From Thermoplasmata archaeon (GTDB taxonomy: Archaea > Thermoplasmatota > Thermoplasmata > UBA184), in contig JASHYV010000016.1 of NCBI GenBank assembly GCA_030064695.1, positions 1-22,001 on the forward strand: DNA of 22,001 nt, in the 5' to 3' direction. Under the pieces are notes generated by a model. It made no database searches and had not been told where the DNA came from. It worked only from the letters and a program-made list of their open reading frames with translations. Position numbers and translations under genes: made by a program. Shown one piece after another: positions 8,302 through 16,361 of the stretch (positions within the stretch are counted from its first letter, which is position 1; every line of letters begins with the position of its first letter).

Positions 8302-9528
8302 ATGGCGCTGCTGGCGGCGAACGACTACTACGTGCTCCTCGAGATCTTCCTCTTCCTCGCCGTCGCCCAGCTGCTCCACACCTTCACGAACCGCATTGGA
8401 TTCCCCGAGATCGTCGCCGACCTGATCGCCGGCATGGTGATCGGGAGCTACGCCCTCGGCGGAGTGTTCGACACGGTCACGGGCAGCCACCTGTTCGAGA
8501 TCAACGCCGGGGTCCTGCTCTTCGCCGACTTCTCGGTGGTGCTGCTCCTGTTCGCCGCCGGTCTCGGGGGCGGGTTCTCCTCGCTTCGCGAGGCGGGTCT
8601 CTGGGCCGTGGGGATCGCGGTCGCCGGCGACGTGCTCTCCTTCGGAATCTCGTTCCTCGTGTTCCGGGAGATCTATCCGTTGGACGCGGCCTTGTTCATC
8701 GCCGTGGCGACCGCCGCGACGAGCGCCGTCGCCGTGGCCTCGGTCCTCACGAGCACCGGGGTCGCCCGGACCCGGGGCGGGAGACTCTTCCTCAACGCTT
8801 CCGCCCTCGACGACGTCGTGGCCCTCACGATGCTCTCGGTAGTGCTCGCGGTCCTCGCCGGGTACACCGACCCGCTTCGGCTGACCGGCTCGGTCGTCGA
8901 GGCGGTCGTCGCGTGGCTCGTCCTGCTGCTGGTGTCGGTCGTCCTGATCCCCCGCCTGTTCCACGTCCGTCTCTTCCGAAATATCGAGACGATGCCGTTC
9001 ACGGTGCTCTTCATCCTGATCGCGGTGGTGCTCGCCCTCGGCTTCTCCCCCGTCATCGGTGCCTTCATCGCCGGCCTCGCGATCGCGGAGTCGGCGGTGG
9101 CGCCGCGGACCCGCGAGCTCACCGGCGTCCTCATCGGCATCTTCGGGGCGCTGTTCTTCATCGTCGTCGGCGCCGAGTTCGATGTCGGTCTCCTCGCCGA
9201 TCTCACGGTGGTCGGCCTTGGGCTCGGCCTCGCGGGACTGGCGGCCGCGGGCAAGATGATCGGCGTCTATCCGCTCGCGGCACGCCGGCTCGGCAGCCGT
9301 CGGGCGGGATGGGCGGTCGCGGTCGGGATGGTGCCCCGCGGCGAGATCGGACTGGTCGTGGGCGCGATCGGCTACTCGAGCGGGATCCTCTCGCAGGAGA
9401 TGCTCGGGGAGATCGTCCTGATGGCCATCGTGACGACCCTGGCCGGCGCCGTGCTGTTCCCCCGGCTCGCCCCGGCGTTCGGCGATGCCGCGAGCGCGGA
9501 CGCGACGGCGGGAACCGCCGCCAGCTAG
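8302..9528 (+). CDS. CPA2-family cation/proton antiporter (NapA/Kef-like, Asp-Asp motif)
   Basis: This 408-residue integral membrane protein has the hydrophobic pattern of about 12-13 helices typical of CPA2 transporters and lacks a C-terminal TrkA-N domain. Conserved elements are FPEIVADLIAGMVIG (34-48), LLLFAAGL (81-88), the crossover region with ATAATSAVAVASVL (136-149), the ion-binding pair Asp170-Asp171 in SALDDVVAL, FIAGLAIAE and MVPRGEIGLVVG. An Asp-Asp pair is typical of electrogenic Na+/H+ exchangers such as NapA. ATG 8302 follows a GAGGAG Shine-Dalgarno 4-6 nt upstream. The gene probably reads on into the sedolisin gene, whose start is only 27 nt downstream. The likely role is Na+ extrusion or pH homeostasis. 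Confidence 0.9.
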   Translation: MALLAANDYYVLLEIFLFLAVAQLLHTFTNRIGFPEIVADLIAGMVIGSYALGGVFDTVTGSHLFEINAGVLLFADFSVVLLLFAAGLGGGFSSLREAGLWAVGIAVAGDVLSFGISFLVFREIYPLDAALFIAVATAATSAVAVASVLTSTGVARTRGGRLFLNASALDDVVALTMLSVVLAVLAGYTDPLRLTGSVVEAVVAWLVLLLVSVVLIPRLFHVRLFRNIETMPFTVLFILIAVVLALGFSPVIGAFIAGLAIAESAVAPRTRELTGVLIGIFGALFFIVVGAEFDVGLLADLTVVGLGLGLAGLAAAGKMIGVYPLAARRLGSRRAGWAVAVGMVPRGEIGLVVGAIGYSSGILSQEMLGEIVLMAIVTTLAGAVLFPRLAPAFGDAASADATAGTAAS

Positions 9529-9554
9529 AAGAGGAGCCGACCCCTCGGCCGCGC

Positions 9555-11189
9555 ATGGAGCTGCCCGGCTCCCGCCGCGTCCTACCGGTCGAGGGTCGCG
9601 ATCGGGGTCCGGTGCCGCGGACGAGCCCGATCGACCTCACCCTCCTTCTCCGTCGGCGGAGCGATCACGGAGCTCTTCCCGAACCGCGAGGGGCGACCGC
9701 AGGGTCCCCAGGGGCGAGGGCCCCGCTCGGTCGCCCGGAATTTGCCGAGCGATACGGCCTCGACCCGGACGATCTCGCCCAGGTCCGAGCGTGGCTCGAT
9801 CGCGCCGGTTTCGAGGAGACCGCAGTTTCGATCGGGGGCCGGACGGTTGGCATCCGCGGGCCGAGCTCGGCCGTGCACGACGCGTTCGGCTGCAGCCTCC
9901 GCCGTTGGGCGGACGGGGTCGGAGAGTATCGGGCTCGGGCCGGGCCCCTCCTCGTGCCGGAGCCGCTCCGGGGTCGTCTGCGGGCGGTGCTAGGTGCGGA
10001 CACCCGACCACAGGCGCGCCCGCACTTTCGGATCCATCAGAGCCCCAGCCCGACCGACGTCTCCTACCTGCCGCCTCAGGTCGCGACCGCGTACTCCTTT
10101 CCGCCCACGGCCGACGGTACCGGGGAGACGATCGGCCTGCTCGAGCTGGGCGGAGGATACTCGGCTGCCGACCTCTCCACGTTCTTCGCCGAGGTAGGGC
10201 TCGCGGTGCCCTCGGTCACCGCGGTGGGCGTCGACGGGGGATCGAACGCCCCCACGGGCGACCCGAACGGACCGGACGGGGAGGTTGAGCTTGACGTCGA
10301 GGTCGCCGGCTCGTGCGCCCCGGGCGCCCAACTCGTCGTCTACTTCGCCCCGAACACGGATCAGGGAATCCTCGACGGCCTCACCGCGGCGCTCCACGAC
10401 CGCACGCCGGCTCCGTCGATCGTCTCGGTCAGCTGGGGAGCGCCCGAGGAGTCCTGGACCGGCCAAGCGATGTCGGCGCTCAATGACGCCTGCGCAGACG
10501 CCGCCACGCTCGGCGTTTCGGTCTTCGCCGCGGCCGGCGACCAAGGAGCGAGCGACGGCGCGAAGGGCGGAGCCCTCGAGGTCGATTTTCCCGCCTCCAG
10601 CCCGTACGTGATCGGCTGCGGGGGCACGCAGCTGCGCCTCGGTCCCCCGCGCACCGAGGTCGTCTGGAACGAACTCGCGATCGGCGAGGGCGCGACGGGG
10701 GGCGGGGTCAGCGCCGTCTATCCACCGCCGAGCTTCCAGTCCGACGCAAGCGTGCCCGACCGTCCCGACGGCCAACCGGGTCGAGGCGTCCCGGACGTCG
10801 CGGGCAACGCCGATCCCGCGACCGGCTATCGCATCGTCGTGGACGGTGCGTGGACCGTCATCGGCGGCACGAGTGCGGTGGGCCCACTCTGGGCGGCGCT
10901 CGCGGCGCGATGGAACCAGATGCTAGGTCGCCCAGTGGGGTTCGTGACCCCTTCGCTCTATGCCACGGCCGCACGCCCGGGGTTCACGGACATCGTCTCC
11001 GGCAACAACGACGGCTTCTCGGCCGGGCCCGGTTGGGACGCCTGCACGGGTTGGGGGAGCCCGATCGGAAATCGACTCGCGTCGGCACTCTCGGGAGCCG
11101 ATGCCCCGGGCGCGACCGGCGCCTCGCCCCCGACGGAGAAGCCCCGGGGCGGTCGCACCGCGTCGCCGGCGACCCGGCTCGGTCCGTAG
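9555..11189 (+). CDS. Sedolisin (S53, pro-kumamolisin-type) serine-carboxyl peptidase
   Basis: This 544-residue protein has an N-terminal pro-domain (about 24-145, with FAERYGLDPDDLAQVRAWLDRAGF and a VHDAFGCSLRRW block). The S53 catalytic domain starts near 165 (SPTDVSYLPPQVATAYSFP). The Glu-Asp-Ser triad is visible: Glu243 and Asp247 in GEVELDVEVAGSCAPGA, and Ser440 in GGTSAVGPLWAALAAR. The oxyanion Asp329 is in AAAGDQGA, and the Ca2+ site is in FTDIVSGNND...GWDACTGWGSP. Relatives work at acid pH and process themselves. I see no signal peptide or membrane anchor, so the export route is unclear. ATG 9555 is 27 nt after the antiporter stop. A GAGGAG at about 9531-9536 is rather far away, but no closer in-frame start exists. 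The C-terminal 40 residues are a Pro/Ala/Arg-rich tail. Confidence 0.93.
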   Translation: MELPGSRRVLPVEGRDRGPVPRTSPIDLTLLLRRRSDHGALPEPRGATAGSPGARAPLGRPEFAERYGLDPDDLAQVRAWLDRAGFEETAVSIGGRTVGIRGPSSAVHDAFGCSLRRWADGVGEYRARAGPLLVPEPLRGRLRAVLGADTRPQARPHFRIHQSPSPTDVSYLPPQVATAYSFPPTADGTGETIGLLELGGGYSAADLSTFFAEVGLAVPSVTAVGVDGGSNAPTGDPNGPDGEVELDVEVAGSCAPGAQLVVYFAPNTDQGILDGLTAALHDRTPAPSIVSVSWGAPEESWTGQAMSALNDACADAATLGVSVFAAAGDQGASDGAKGGALEVDFPASSPYVIGCGGTQLRLGPPRTEVVWNELAIGEGATGGGVSAVYPPPSFQSDASVPDRPDGQPGRGVPDVAGNADPATGYRIVVDGAWTVIGGTSAVGPLWAALAARWNQMLGRPVGFVTPSLYATAARPGFTDIVSGNNDGFSAGPGWDACTGWGSPIGNRLASALSGADAPGATGASPPTEKPRGGRTASPATRLGP

Positions 11190-11225
11190 CCTCATGAACG
11201 CGCCCGGTCTCGACCCGGGCGATCG

Positions 11226-12167
11226 ATGACGCCCCCCACCATCCTCGGGGTCCTCGCGGCCCTGGCGGTCGCGATGGTGGTGGTGACGTCGTATCTGCTC
11301 AAGTGGGCGGCCCTCTCGAAGACGCAGGTCCGCGCCGACGTGATGGTCTTCCTGACCGCGATGATGACCGCGATGCTGGTCGGGGCGGCCCTGTACTTCG
11401 TCTCGCCCGGACCGGCGACCCTGGTGGAAGGGTTCTGGGTCGCGAGCGTGGTCATGTCGGCAGCCGTGCTGGGCCTCTTTTTCGAATTCGCCCGGGAGAC
11501 GCGACGTGGCCTTCAGCCGGGCGCTGGGTACGTGCCGTCGGCCGTGCGCCGGCCCTTGACCTACACGTCGACGCTCATCGCGCTCGTCTTCTCGAACGAG
11601 TTCCTGATGGGATGGACGTTCCAGCGGGCCGCCGGCGGACCGGTCTGGCTCGGGGGTGGAGGCCCGGTCGGGCTCCTCGAGAGCGTGCTGGTCTCCCCGT
11701 GGTTCGTCCTGCCGATGGCGCTCGAGATGGTGCTGACGATCTCGCTGCTCGGCTCGGAGTTCCCCGCCCCGGCGCTCGCGCTGCTCGCGACGCAGCCGGT
11801 CGTCATGCTGGCCTCGCCGCCCACGTTCGCCGATCCGACCTGGGTGCTCGCGACCGCCGCGCTCGGCAGCGCGACCATGGCGGTCGCCCTGGCCTACGTC
11901 CTGCGTCGCCTCTACCGGGCCGACCCGCTCGGTCCCGCGAGCCTGCGCTACGCGTACCGTCTCTTCGGAGCGTACGGCGCCATGGCGGCCGGCCTCGCGT
12001 GGTGGGCGGTCTCGGGCGACCTGTCGATCTACGCCCTCGGGGTCTTCCTGCAGATGGTGGTCTTCCTGCACGCGATCGTGCGCCCGGACCGCTTCGCCGC
12101 CGAGCTGCCCCGGGAGGGCGCGGGCGCGCTCGCGCCCGAGCCCCGGCCGTCGTCGGTCGAGTCGTGA
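11226..12167 (+). CDS. Membrane protein, short paralogue of the polyferredoxin fusion's membrane module
   Basis: I cannot name this 313-residue protein. It has about eight hydrophobic segments from residue 5 to 285 and a polar Pro/Glu-rich tail. It clearly resembles the N-terminal about 290 residues of the next protein: NEFLMGW versus NEFLMAW, VSPWFVLPMALEMVL versus TSPWFLFTMSGEMLL, VLRRLYR versus YLYRHRQ, and LQMVVFLHAIVRPD versus LEMVVFYAAIARPE. Acidic residues inside membrane segments (the Glu of NEFLM and of LEM) are shared and so are likely functional. It has no Cys clusters. ATG 11226 overlaps the stop of an 11-codon reading frame (11194-11229). The next gene starts 105 nt downstream on the same strand; the two probably act together, for example as subunits of one membrane complex. 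Confidence 0.72.
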   Translation: MTPPTILGVLAALAVAMVVVTSYLLKWAALSKTQVRADVMVFLTAMMTAMLVGAALYFVSPGPATLVEGFWVASVVMSAAVLGLFFEFARETRRGLQPGAGYVPSAVRRPLTYTSTLIALVFSNEFLMGWTFQRAAGGPVWLGGGGPVGLLESVLVSPWFVLPMALEMVLTISLLGSEFPAPALALLATQPVVMLASPPTFADPTWVLATAALGSATMAVALAYVLRRLYRADPLGPASLRYAYRLFGAYGAMAAGLAWWAVSGDLSIYALGVFLQMVVFLHAIVRPDRFAAELPREGAGALAPEPRPSSVES

Positions 12168-12271
12168 CCGCCCCTTGTCCTCGGGAGTGCAACCTACGGC
12201 GGGCGTAGTATGGACGGCAGGTTCAAAGCCGTACGGCACGTCCCCGGCACGCCCGCCCGACGGGATGCAAC

Positions 12272-14383
12272 GTGCTCGCGGTGCTCCTCGCACTGATCGC
12301 GATCGCGGCCGCGATGGCCGGAGTCACGGCGCTCCTCGTTCGCGCGGCCATCGATAGCGCTGAACGCGTCCGTTCCTGGGTGGCCCTCTACCTGCTCGCC
12401 ATGATGGGCGAGATGTGGGTCTCCGCGGTCATCTTCCTCGGCGCTCCGTCGGCGCGCACGCTGGTGGTCGGGCTCGCCGTCAGCGGCGTGCTCATGCTCG
12501 CGACGGTCGTCCCGCTCTTCGCCGCGCTCGCCCGGGCCCGTCGGACCGCCGGGAAGGCCGGCCCGGGGGCGGGGTCGCCGGCCGCCTTCGTCGCGCTGCT
12601 CGTCGCCGCCCTGGTGCTCGTCAACGAATTCCTGATGGCGTGGGGGATCGAACTGGCGCTCGGCACCAGCCTGGGCGCGGGCGCGATCGGCGGGATGACC
12701 GCCGTCGTCACGTCGCCCTGGTTCCTGTTCACGATGTCCGGAGAGATGCTGCTCACCGCCGCCTTCCTCCGGGACCGTCTCCCACGCTCGGTGCTGGCGA
12801 TCCTGCTCACGCAATCCGCCATCATGGTCTTCTCCCCGATGGCGCTCGCCGGCGCCGTCTGGCCGTCGCTCGCGATCTACCTCTCGAGCGCGCTCATGAT
12901 CGGCCTCTTCGTCTTCCTGTTCGAGTACCTCTACCGGCATCGCCAGCTTCCCTTGGGGCTCTCGAACTACCTGGTCGAGCTCGTCGGCGTCTACGGGCTC
13001 ATGATGGTGGGCCTCTTCGTCTGGCAGTACTTCGGGAGCGCCACGACGTTCGCCGTCTCGGTGCTGCTCGAGATGGTGGTCTTCTACGCCGCGATCGCAC
13101 GTCCCGAGGGGCTCTCGGGCCCGCCGGGTCCCCCGTGGCAGCTCCGGAGCCATTGGACGTTCGCGCTCCTGTCGTTCGTGTTCGTCGCCGAGCTTGCGAT
13201 GGGGGCCGTGCTCAGCGTGCAGCTCGACCCGGCCGACTACGTCGGAGGGTTCCCGTTCCTCCCGCTCGCGGGCTCCGGGGCCACGATCCTGCTGAACGCG
13301 CTCCAGAACGGGTTCTGGTTCTTCGCCACGGCGGCCGCATCGTCCTGGTTCCTGATCATGATGGGCCTCGAGATGGGCAGCCTCGTGGTCTTCAAGTTCC
13401 GGGAGACTAAGAACGTCGAGAATCGGATCCGGCTCGGGCTGATGCTGGGCAGCTACGCCGCCTTCGCGGTCTTCTATCCCAGCATCTACTTCGCGCTGGT
13501 CTTCCCGAACGCGCCCGATCCGAGCACGGTGCCCGTGCTCGGCTGGAGCATGGGCATCGGCTCCTATCCGCTCGCGATCGGGGTGTTCGGGGCGCTCCTG
13601 CTGACCTACGTCATCACCGGCGCGCTGGTCGCGCTGTTCGGACGGCGCGTCGTCTGCTCGGTGTTCTGCACGGCGCCGCTGATGTACCAGGGGACGACCA
13701 TTGACGCGATGAAGTCGTTCAACCGGTCGACCCGGATCGGCCACAAGTACCTGGGCAGCCGGTTCTCGTCGGCGTACTCCGTGACGACCGGGCTCGTGAT
13801 GTCGGCGCTGGTCGGTACCTCGATCCTTTCGTACCTCAACACGACCGGGGCCACGAACGTGCTGATCCTGGGGACCGACCCCTCGGTGTTCCTCTTCGTC
13901 GCGTCGTTCTCGGTCGCGTGGTACGTGCTGTTCGTCTCGATCCCGTACGTCGGGAACTACAACTGCGTCACGATGGGCTGGTGCTACACGGGCACGATCG
14001 CCCAGGCGTTCCAGAAGATCGGGTTCTTCAAGCTCAAGGTGCGGGACAAGCAGGTCTGCCGGGACTGCACGACCCTCGACTGCGCGAAGGGGTGCCCCGT
14101 CGGCCTCGTCGACATGCCGGGCCACTTCCGCACGAAGGGGGAGTTCCGGAGCACCAAGTGCTGCGGCGTCGGCGACTGCGTCGAGGCCTGTCCCTACGAC
14201 AACCTGTACATCTCGGACGTGCGGCACTGGTTCCGCCGCCGCCTGGGTCTTCCCGAGACCCGGCCCCGCCGCGGCTCGGTGGGTTCGGTCCACCCGCACC
14301 CGACGATCGCGGCCGCGCCGTTGGACGAGGACGCCGTGCTCCTGCCCATGGCGCCCCGCGCGCCGGTCTCTGCCCACCGGTAG
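12272..14383 (+). CDS. Membrane-bound polyferredoxin fusion (duplicated membrane module + NapH-like ferredoxin)
   Basis: This 703-residue protein has three parts. Residues 1-290 match the upstream membrane protein. About 295-410 holds a second, shorter version of the same motifs (FVFVAELAMGAVL and SSWFLIMMGLEMGSLVVFK). From about 440 onward it resembles NapH/CcoG-type membrane ferredoxins, with loop cysteines in RRVVCSVFCTAPLMYQGT and NYNCVTMGWCYTG. Two C-terminal [4Fe-4S] candidate sites follow: Cys596/599/604/608 (C-x2-C-x4-C-x3-CP) and Cys630/631/636/640 (CC-x4-C-x3-CP). The likely role is electron transfer between a soluble donor or acceptor and the membrane, probably quinone. I chose GTG 12272; the ATG at 12265 is out of frame. 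No heme-binding His pair is obvious. Partner and direction of electron flow are unknown. Confidence 0.75.
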   Translation: MLAVLLALIAIAAAMAGVTALLVRAAIDSAERVRSWVALYLLAMMGEMWVSAVIFLGAPSARTLVVGLAVSGVLMLATVVPLFAALARARRTAGKAGPGAGSPAAFVALLVAALVLVNEFLMAWGIELALGTSLGAGAIGGMTAVVTSPWFLFTMSGEMLLTAAFLRDRLPRSVLAILLTQSAIMVFSPMALAGAVWPSLAIYLSSALMIGLFVFLFEYLYRHRQLPLGLSNYLVELVGVYGLMMVGLFVWQYFGSATTFAVSVLLEMVVFYAAIARPEGLSGPPGPPWQLRSHWTFALLSFVFVAELAMGAVLSVQLDPADYVGGFPFLPLAGSGATILLNALQNGFWFFATAAASSWFLIMMGLEMGSLVVFKFRETKNVENRIRLGLMLGSYAAFAVFYPSIYFALVFPNAPDPSTVPVLGWSMGIGSYPLAIGVFGALLLTYVITGALVALFGRRVVCSVFCTAPLMYQGTTIDAMKSFNRSTRIGHKYLGSRFSSAYSVTTGLVMSALVGTSILSYLNTTGATNVLILGTDPSVFLFVASFSVAWYVLFVSIPYVGNYNCVTMGWCYTGTIAQAFQKIGFFKLKVRDKQVCRDCTTLDCAKGCPVGLVDMPGHFRTKGEFRSTKCCGVGDCVEACPYDNLYISDVRHWFRRRLGLPETRPRRGSVGSVHPHPTIAAAPLDEDAVLLPMAPRAPVSAHR

Positions 14384-14480
14384 GGCGGGCGCATCGGTCG
14401 CCCGGTGGAACCTCCGACGGTACTCGACCGGGGGTTCGTCCGGCCCGCCGCAGTCGGCGGCGAGGGCTGGGGCCGCGAAC

Positions 14481-14960
14481 TCAGGGCGAGGGTTTCGGCG
14501 GTCGCAGGTCCGCCAAGAAGGATTCCAGATTGGGATCGGTGAACTGCTCCAAGCCCTCGAGTCGTCGTCCGTCCGGGCGCACCAGCACCGGGAAGCAGGT
14601 CAGGTGGTGCCGATGCTCTTCGATGTACCGGTGGAATCCGGTCTCCTTGCCGACGTCCACGATGTGCAGGACCTTTCGCTTCTCGCGGATCTTCTTCCAG
14701 ACCAGTTCCATCGCCGCGAGATCGTCTTCGGAGAATTCGTCACCTTCCACCGGCTTGCCTCCCCACCGCGCGGCGTCCTGCGTAGTGCTGCTCCGACCGA
14801 CGTGATACCCCCAGTTCGGCCCCCCCGCCGGCGTGGAATACGACCCGGAGGCGGAGAGCGACGCGGCCACCTCATCGTGCGCTCCGGGCGGCAAGGTCCG
14901 GAGGATGTGATGCGAGTTCACGTACAGGAGGACGTCTTCGGGTTGCGCACTGCCGGGCAT
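14481..14960 (-). CDS. Thioredoxin-fold-like protein lacking the CxxC motif
   Basis: This 159-residue protein is not one I recognise with certainty. The C-terminal half reads like a glutaredoxin/thioredoxin fold: helix AMELVWKKIREKRK, strand VLHIVDVG, helix GFHRYIEEHRHHL, then TCFPVLVRPDGRRLEGLEQFTD, in which FPV would be the cis-Pro site and GRRLEGLEQF the strand-turn-helix. The first strand (DVLLYVNS) is followed by HHILRT where CxxC would normally be, and a polar insertion (about 30-78) separates it from the rest. The only Cys is next to the cis-Pro. It probably binds a partner or ligand rather than doing dithiol exchange. ATG 14960 is 73 nt after the antiporter stop on the same strand. 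Its 3' end converges on the polyferredoxin gene. Confidence 0.6.
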   Translation of the reverse strand: MPGSAQPEDVLLYVNSHHILRTLPPGAHDEVAASLSASGSYSTPAGGPNWGYHVGRSSTTQDAARWGGKPVEGDEFSEDDLAAMELVWKKIREKRKVLHIVDVGKETGFHRYIEEHRHHLTCFPVLVRPDGRRLEGLEQFTDPNLESFLADLRPPKPSP

Positions 14961-15033
14961 CGTGGTCCGCCCGCCGAGTGCGCCCGAGCATGAAAGGGCT
15001 TCGCGGACGCGACCCGGGCGGAGCGCTCGGAGG

Positions 15034-16320
15034 CTAGGAGGGGGGCGCTCGTTCGGAGAGGCGGGGCGCTCGCGCCGCGAGCTCGGCGCGTCCGGCGGCC
15101 GTGGCCTTCCATGCCGCCACGGCGCCGATCGGCGCCACGACCGTGCAGACGAGCCCCACCGCGACGACGACGGTGAACCAGAACGTCGTGATCACGCCGT
15201 CCGAGAGCAGGATCACCGCCATCGCGATCTCGACCGCGCCGCGACTGTTCACCAGAAATCCGAGGGCGACAGCATCCGAGCTCTTCCAGCGCTCCGCCTT
15301 CAGGATCGTGGCGCCGACGCCGATCTTCGAGCTCATCGCCACGACGACCAGCGCCACGAACAGGGTCAGCGCGGCCGGGTCGGTCAGCAGCCGGAGGTTC
15401 ACCTGCAGTCCCGTGATGGCGAAGAAGAGCGGGATGAACAGCCCCCACATCACGACGCGCAGCACCCGTCGGACCGAGGCGTAGACCCGATCGCCGACGA
15501 TGTCGGGGGTGGCGAGGAGGCCCGCGTAGAACGCGCCGATCACGAAGGTGAGCCCGAGGTACTGCGACAGCAGGGCCGCGCCGAGCCCCATCACCATCAG
15601 GAGCGCGAACACGACCTCCTGCGACCGGATGCTGCCGAGGAAGCGGCCCGCCGAAGTGTTCCAGGAGGGCCGCGAGTGGATGGCCCGGAGCAGGAAGTAC
15701 GCGGAGAAGACCACGGCGAGGAACAGCGCGGTCGCGACGAGCGCGGTCCCGACGGAGACCCAGGATAGGTGGCCGCCCGTCGTGTCGATCTGGAGGAGCA
15801 CGGCGAAGACCGTGACCGCGCTGAGCTCGTTCACGAGCGCCGCCGCCATGAGGACCCGGCCGAACTCGCTGCCGACGAGGCCCAGCTCGGTCACCATGAC
15901 CGCCATCACCGGCAGCGCCGTGATCGAGAGCGTGACGGCCACGAACGCTCCGACGAGGAGCCCGAGCGACGGGGCGAGGAGATGGATGACCACGAGCACG
16001 ATCGAGAATGGAACGAAGAAGATCCCGAGGCCCAGGACGAGGGTCCTCCACCGCATGGCGAAGATCTGGCTCGGCCCCACCTCCATTCCGGCCATGAACA
16101 ACAGGAAGAACGTGGCGAGCCACTGGACCGCGCTCAGCTCCGGGCTGACCGTCGAGAGGCCTAGGTACGGTCCCAGCAGGGTGGGCCCGAGCAGGACCCC
16201 GACGAGGAGTTGCCCTACGAGCGCGATCTGCCCGAGTCGCAGGGCCACCTCGCCCGCGACGAACGCCGCACCGAGCAGCAGGAAGAGGGAGATCAGGAAC
16301 TCCGTCTGGGCGCTGAGCAT
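15034..16320 (-). CDS. CPA2-family cation/proton antiporter (Kef/CHX-like, Asn-Glu motif)
   Basis: This 428-residue membrane protein has about 12 hydrophobic helices and no C-terminal TrkA-N domain. Family landmarks are LVGQLLVGVLLGPTLLG (34-50), LFMAGMEVG (74-82), VAVTLSITALPVMAVMV (127-143), GAFYAGLL and FLVNSRGAVEIAMAVIL; the last resembles the NTRGxxEL element of CHX-type K+/H+ exchangers. The ion-binding pair is Asn164-Glu165 (AALVNELSAVTVFAV) rather than Asn-Asp or Asp-Asp. ATG 16320 follows a GAGGAG Shine-Dalgarno (16327-16332 on the minus strand), and a TATA-like box sits at 16355-16361. It differs clearly from the Asp-Asp antiporter at 8302, so ion choice or coupling probably differs. 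Confidence 0.88.
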   Translation of the reverse strand: MLSAQTEFLISLFLLLGAAFVAGEVALRLGQIALVGQLLVGVLLGPTLLGPYLGLSTVSPELSAVQWLATFFLLFMAGMEVGPSQIFAMRWRTLVLGLGIFFVPFSIVLVVIHLLAPSLGLLVGAFVAVTLSITALPVMAVMVTELGLVGSEFGRVLMAAALVNELSAVTVFAVLLQIDTTGGHLSWVSVGTALVATALFLAVVFSAYFLLRAIHSRPSWNTSAGRFLGSIRSQEVVFALLMVMGLGAALLSQYLGLTFVIGAFYAGLLATPDIVGDRVYASVRRVLRVVMWGLFIPLFFAITGLQVNLRLLTDPAALTLFVALVVVAMSSKIGVGATILKAERWKSSDAVALGFLVNSRGAVEIAMAVILLSDGVITTFWFTVVVAVGLVCTVVAPIGAVAAWKATAAGRAELAARAPRLSERAPPS

Positions 16321-16354
16321 CCCGGACTCCTCGAGAGCGAATTGCGGACCATCC

Positions 16355-16361
16355 TTATTTA
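16355..16361 (-). promoter_or_regulatory. TATA box of the second antiporter
   Basis: Read on the minus strand this is TAAATAA, within CCTAAATAAGG, about 38 nt before ATG 16320. This predicts a leader of roughly 12 nt that includes the GAGGAG ribosome site, in contrast with the leaderless genes in this window. Confidence 0.65.

Noticed and set aside
8205..9554. N-terminal extension of the sedolisin across the antiporter gene
   Set aside because: The translation is Arg/Gly-rich shadow of the antiporter in another frame; pro-domain homology begins after ATG 9555.
12265..12271. ATG just upstream of the polyferredoxin gene as its start
   Set aside because: It is in a different frame from the membrane protein; GTG 12272 is the first in-frame start near the hydrophobic N-terminus.
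12194..14377. 727-codon minus-strand open frame opposite the polyferredoxin fusion
   Set aside because: Arg/His/Glu/Asp-rich low-complexity translation is the expected complement of a hydrophobic membrane protein in GC-rich DNA.
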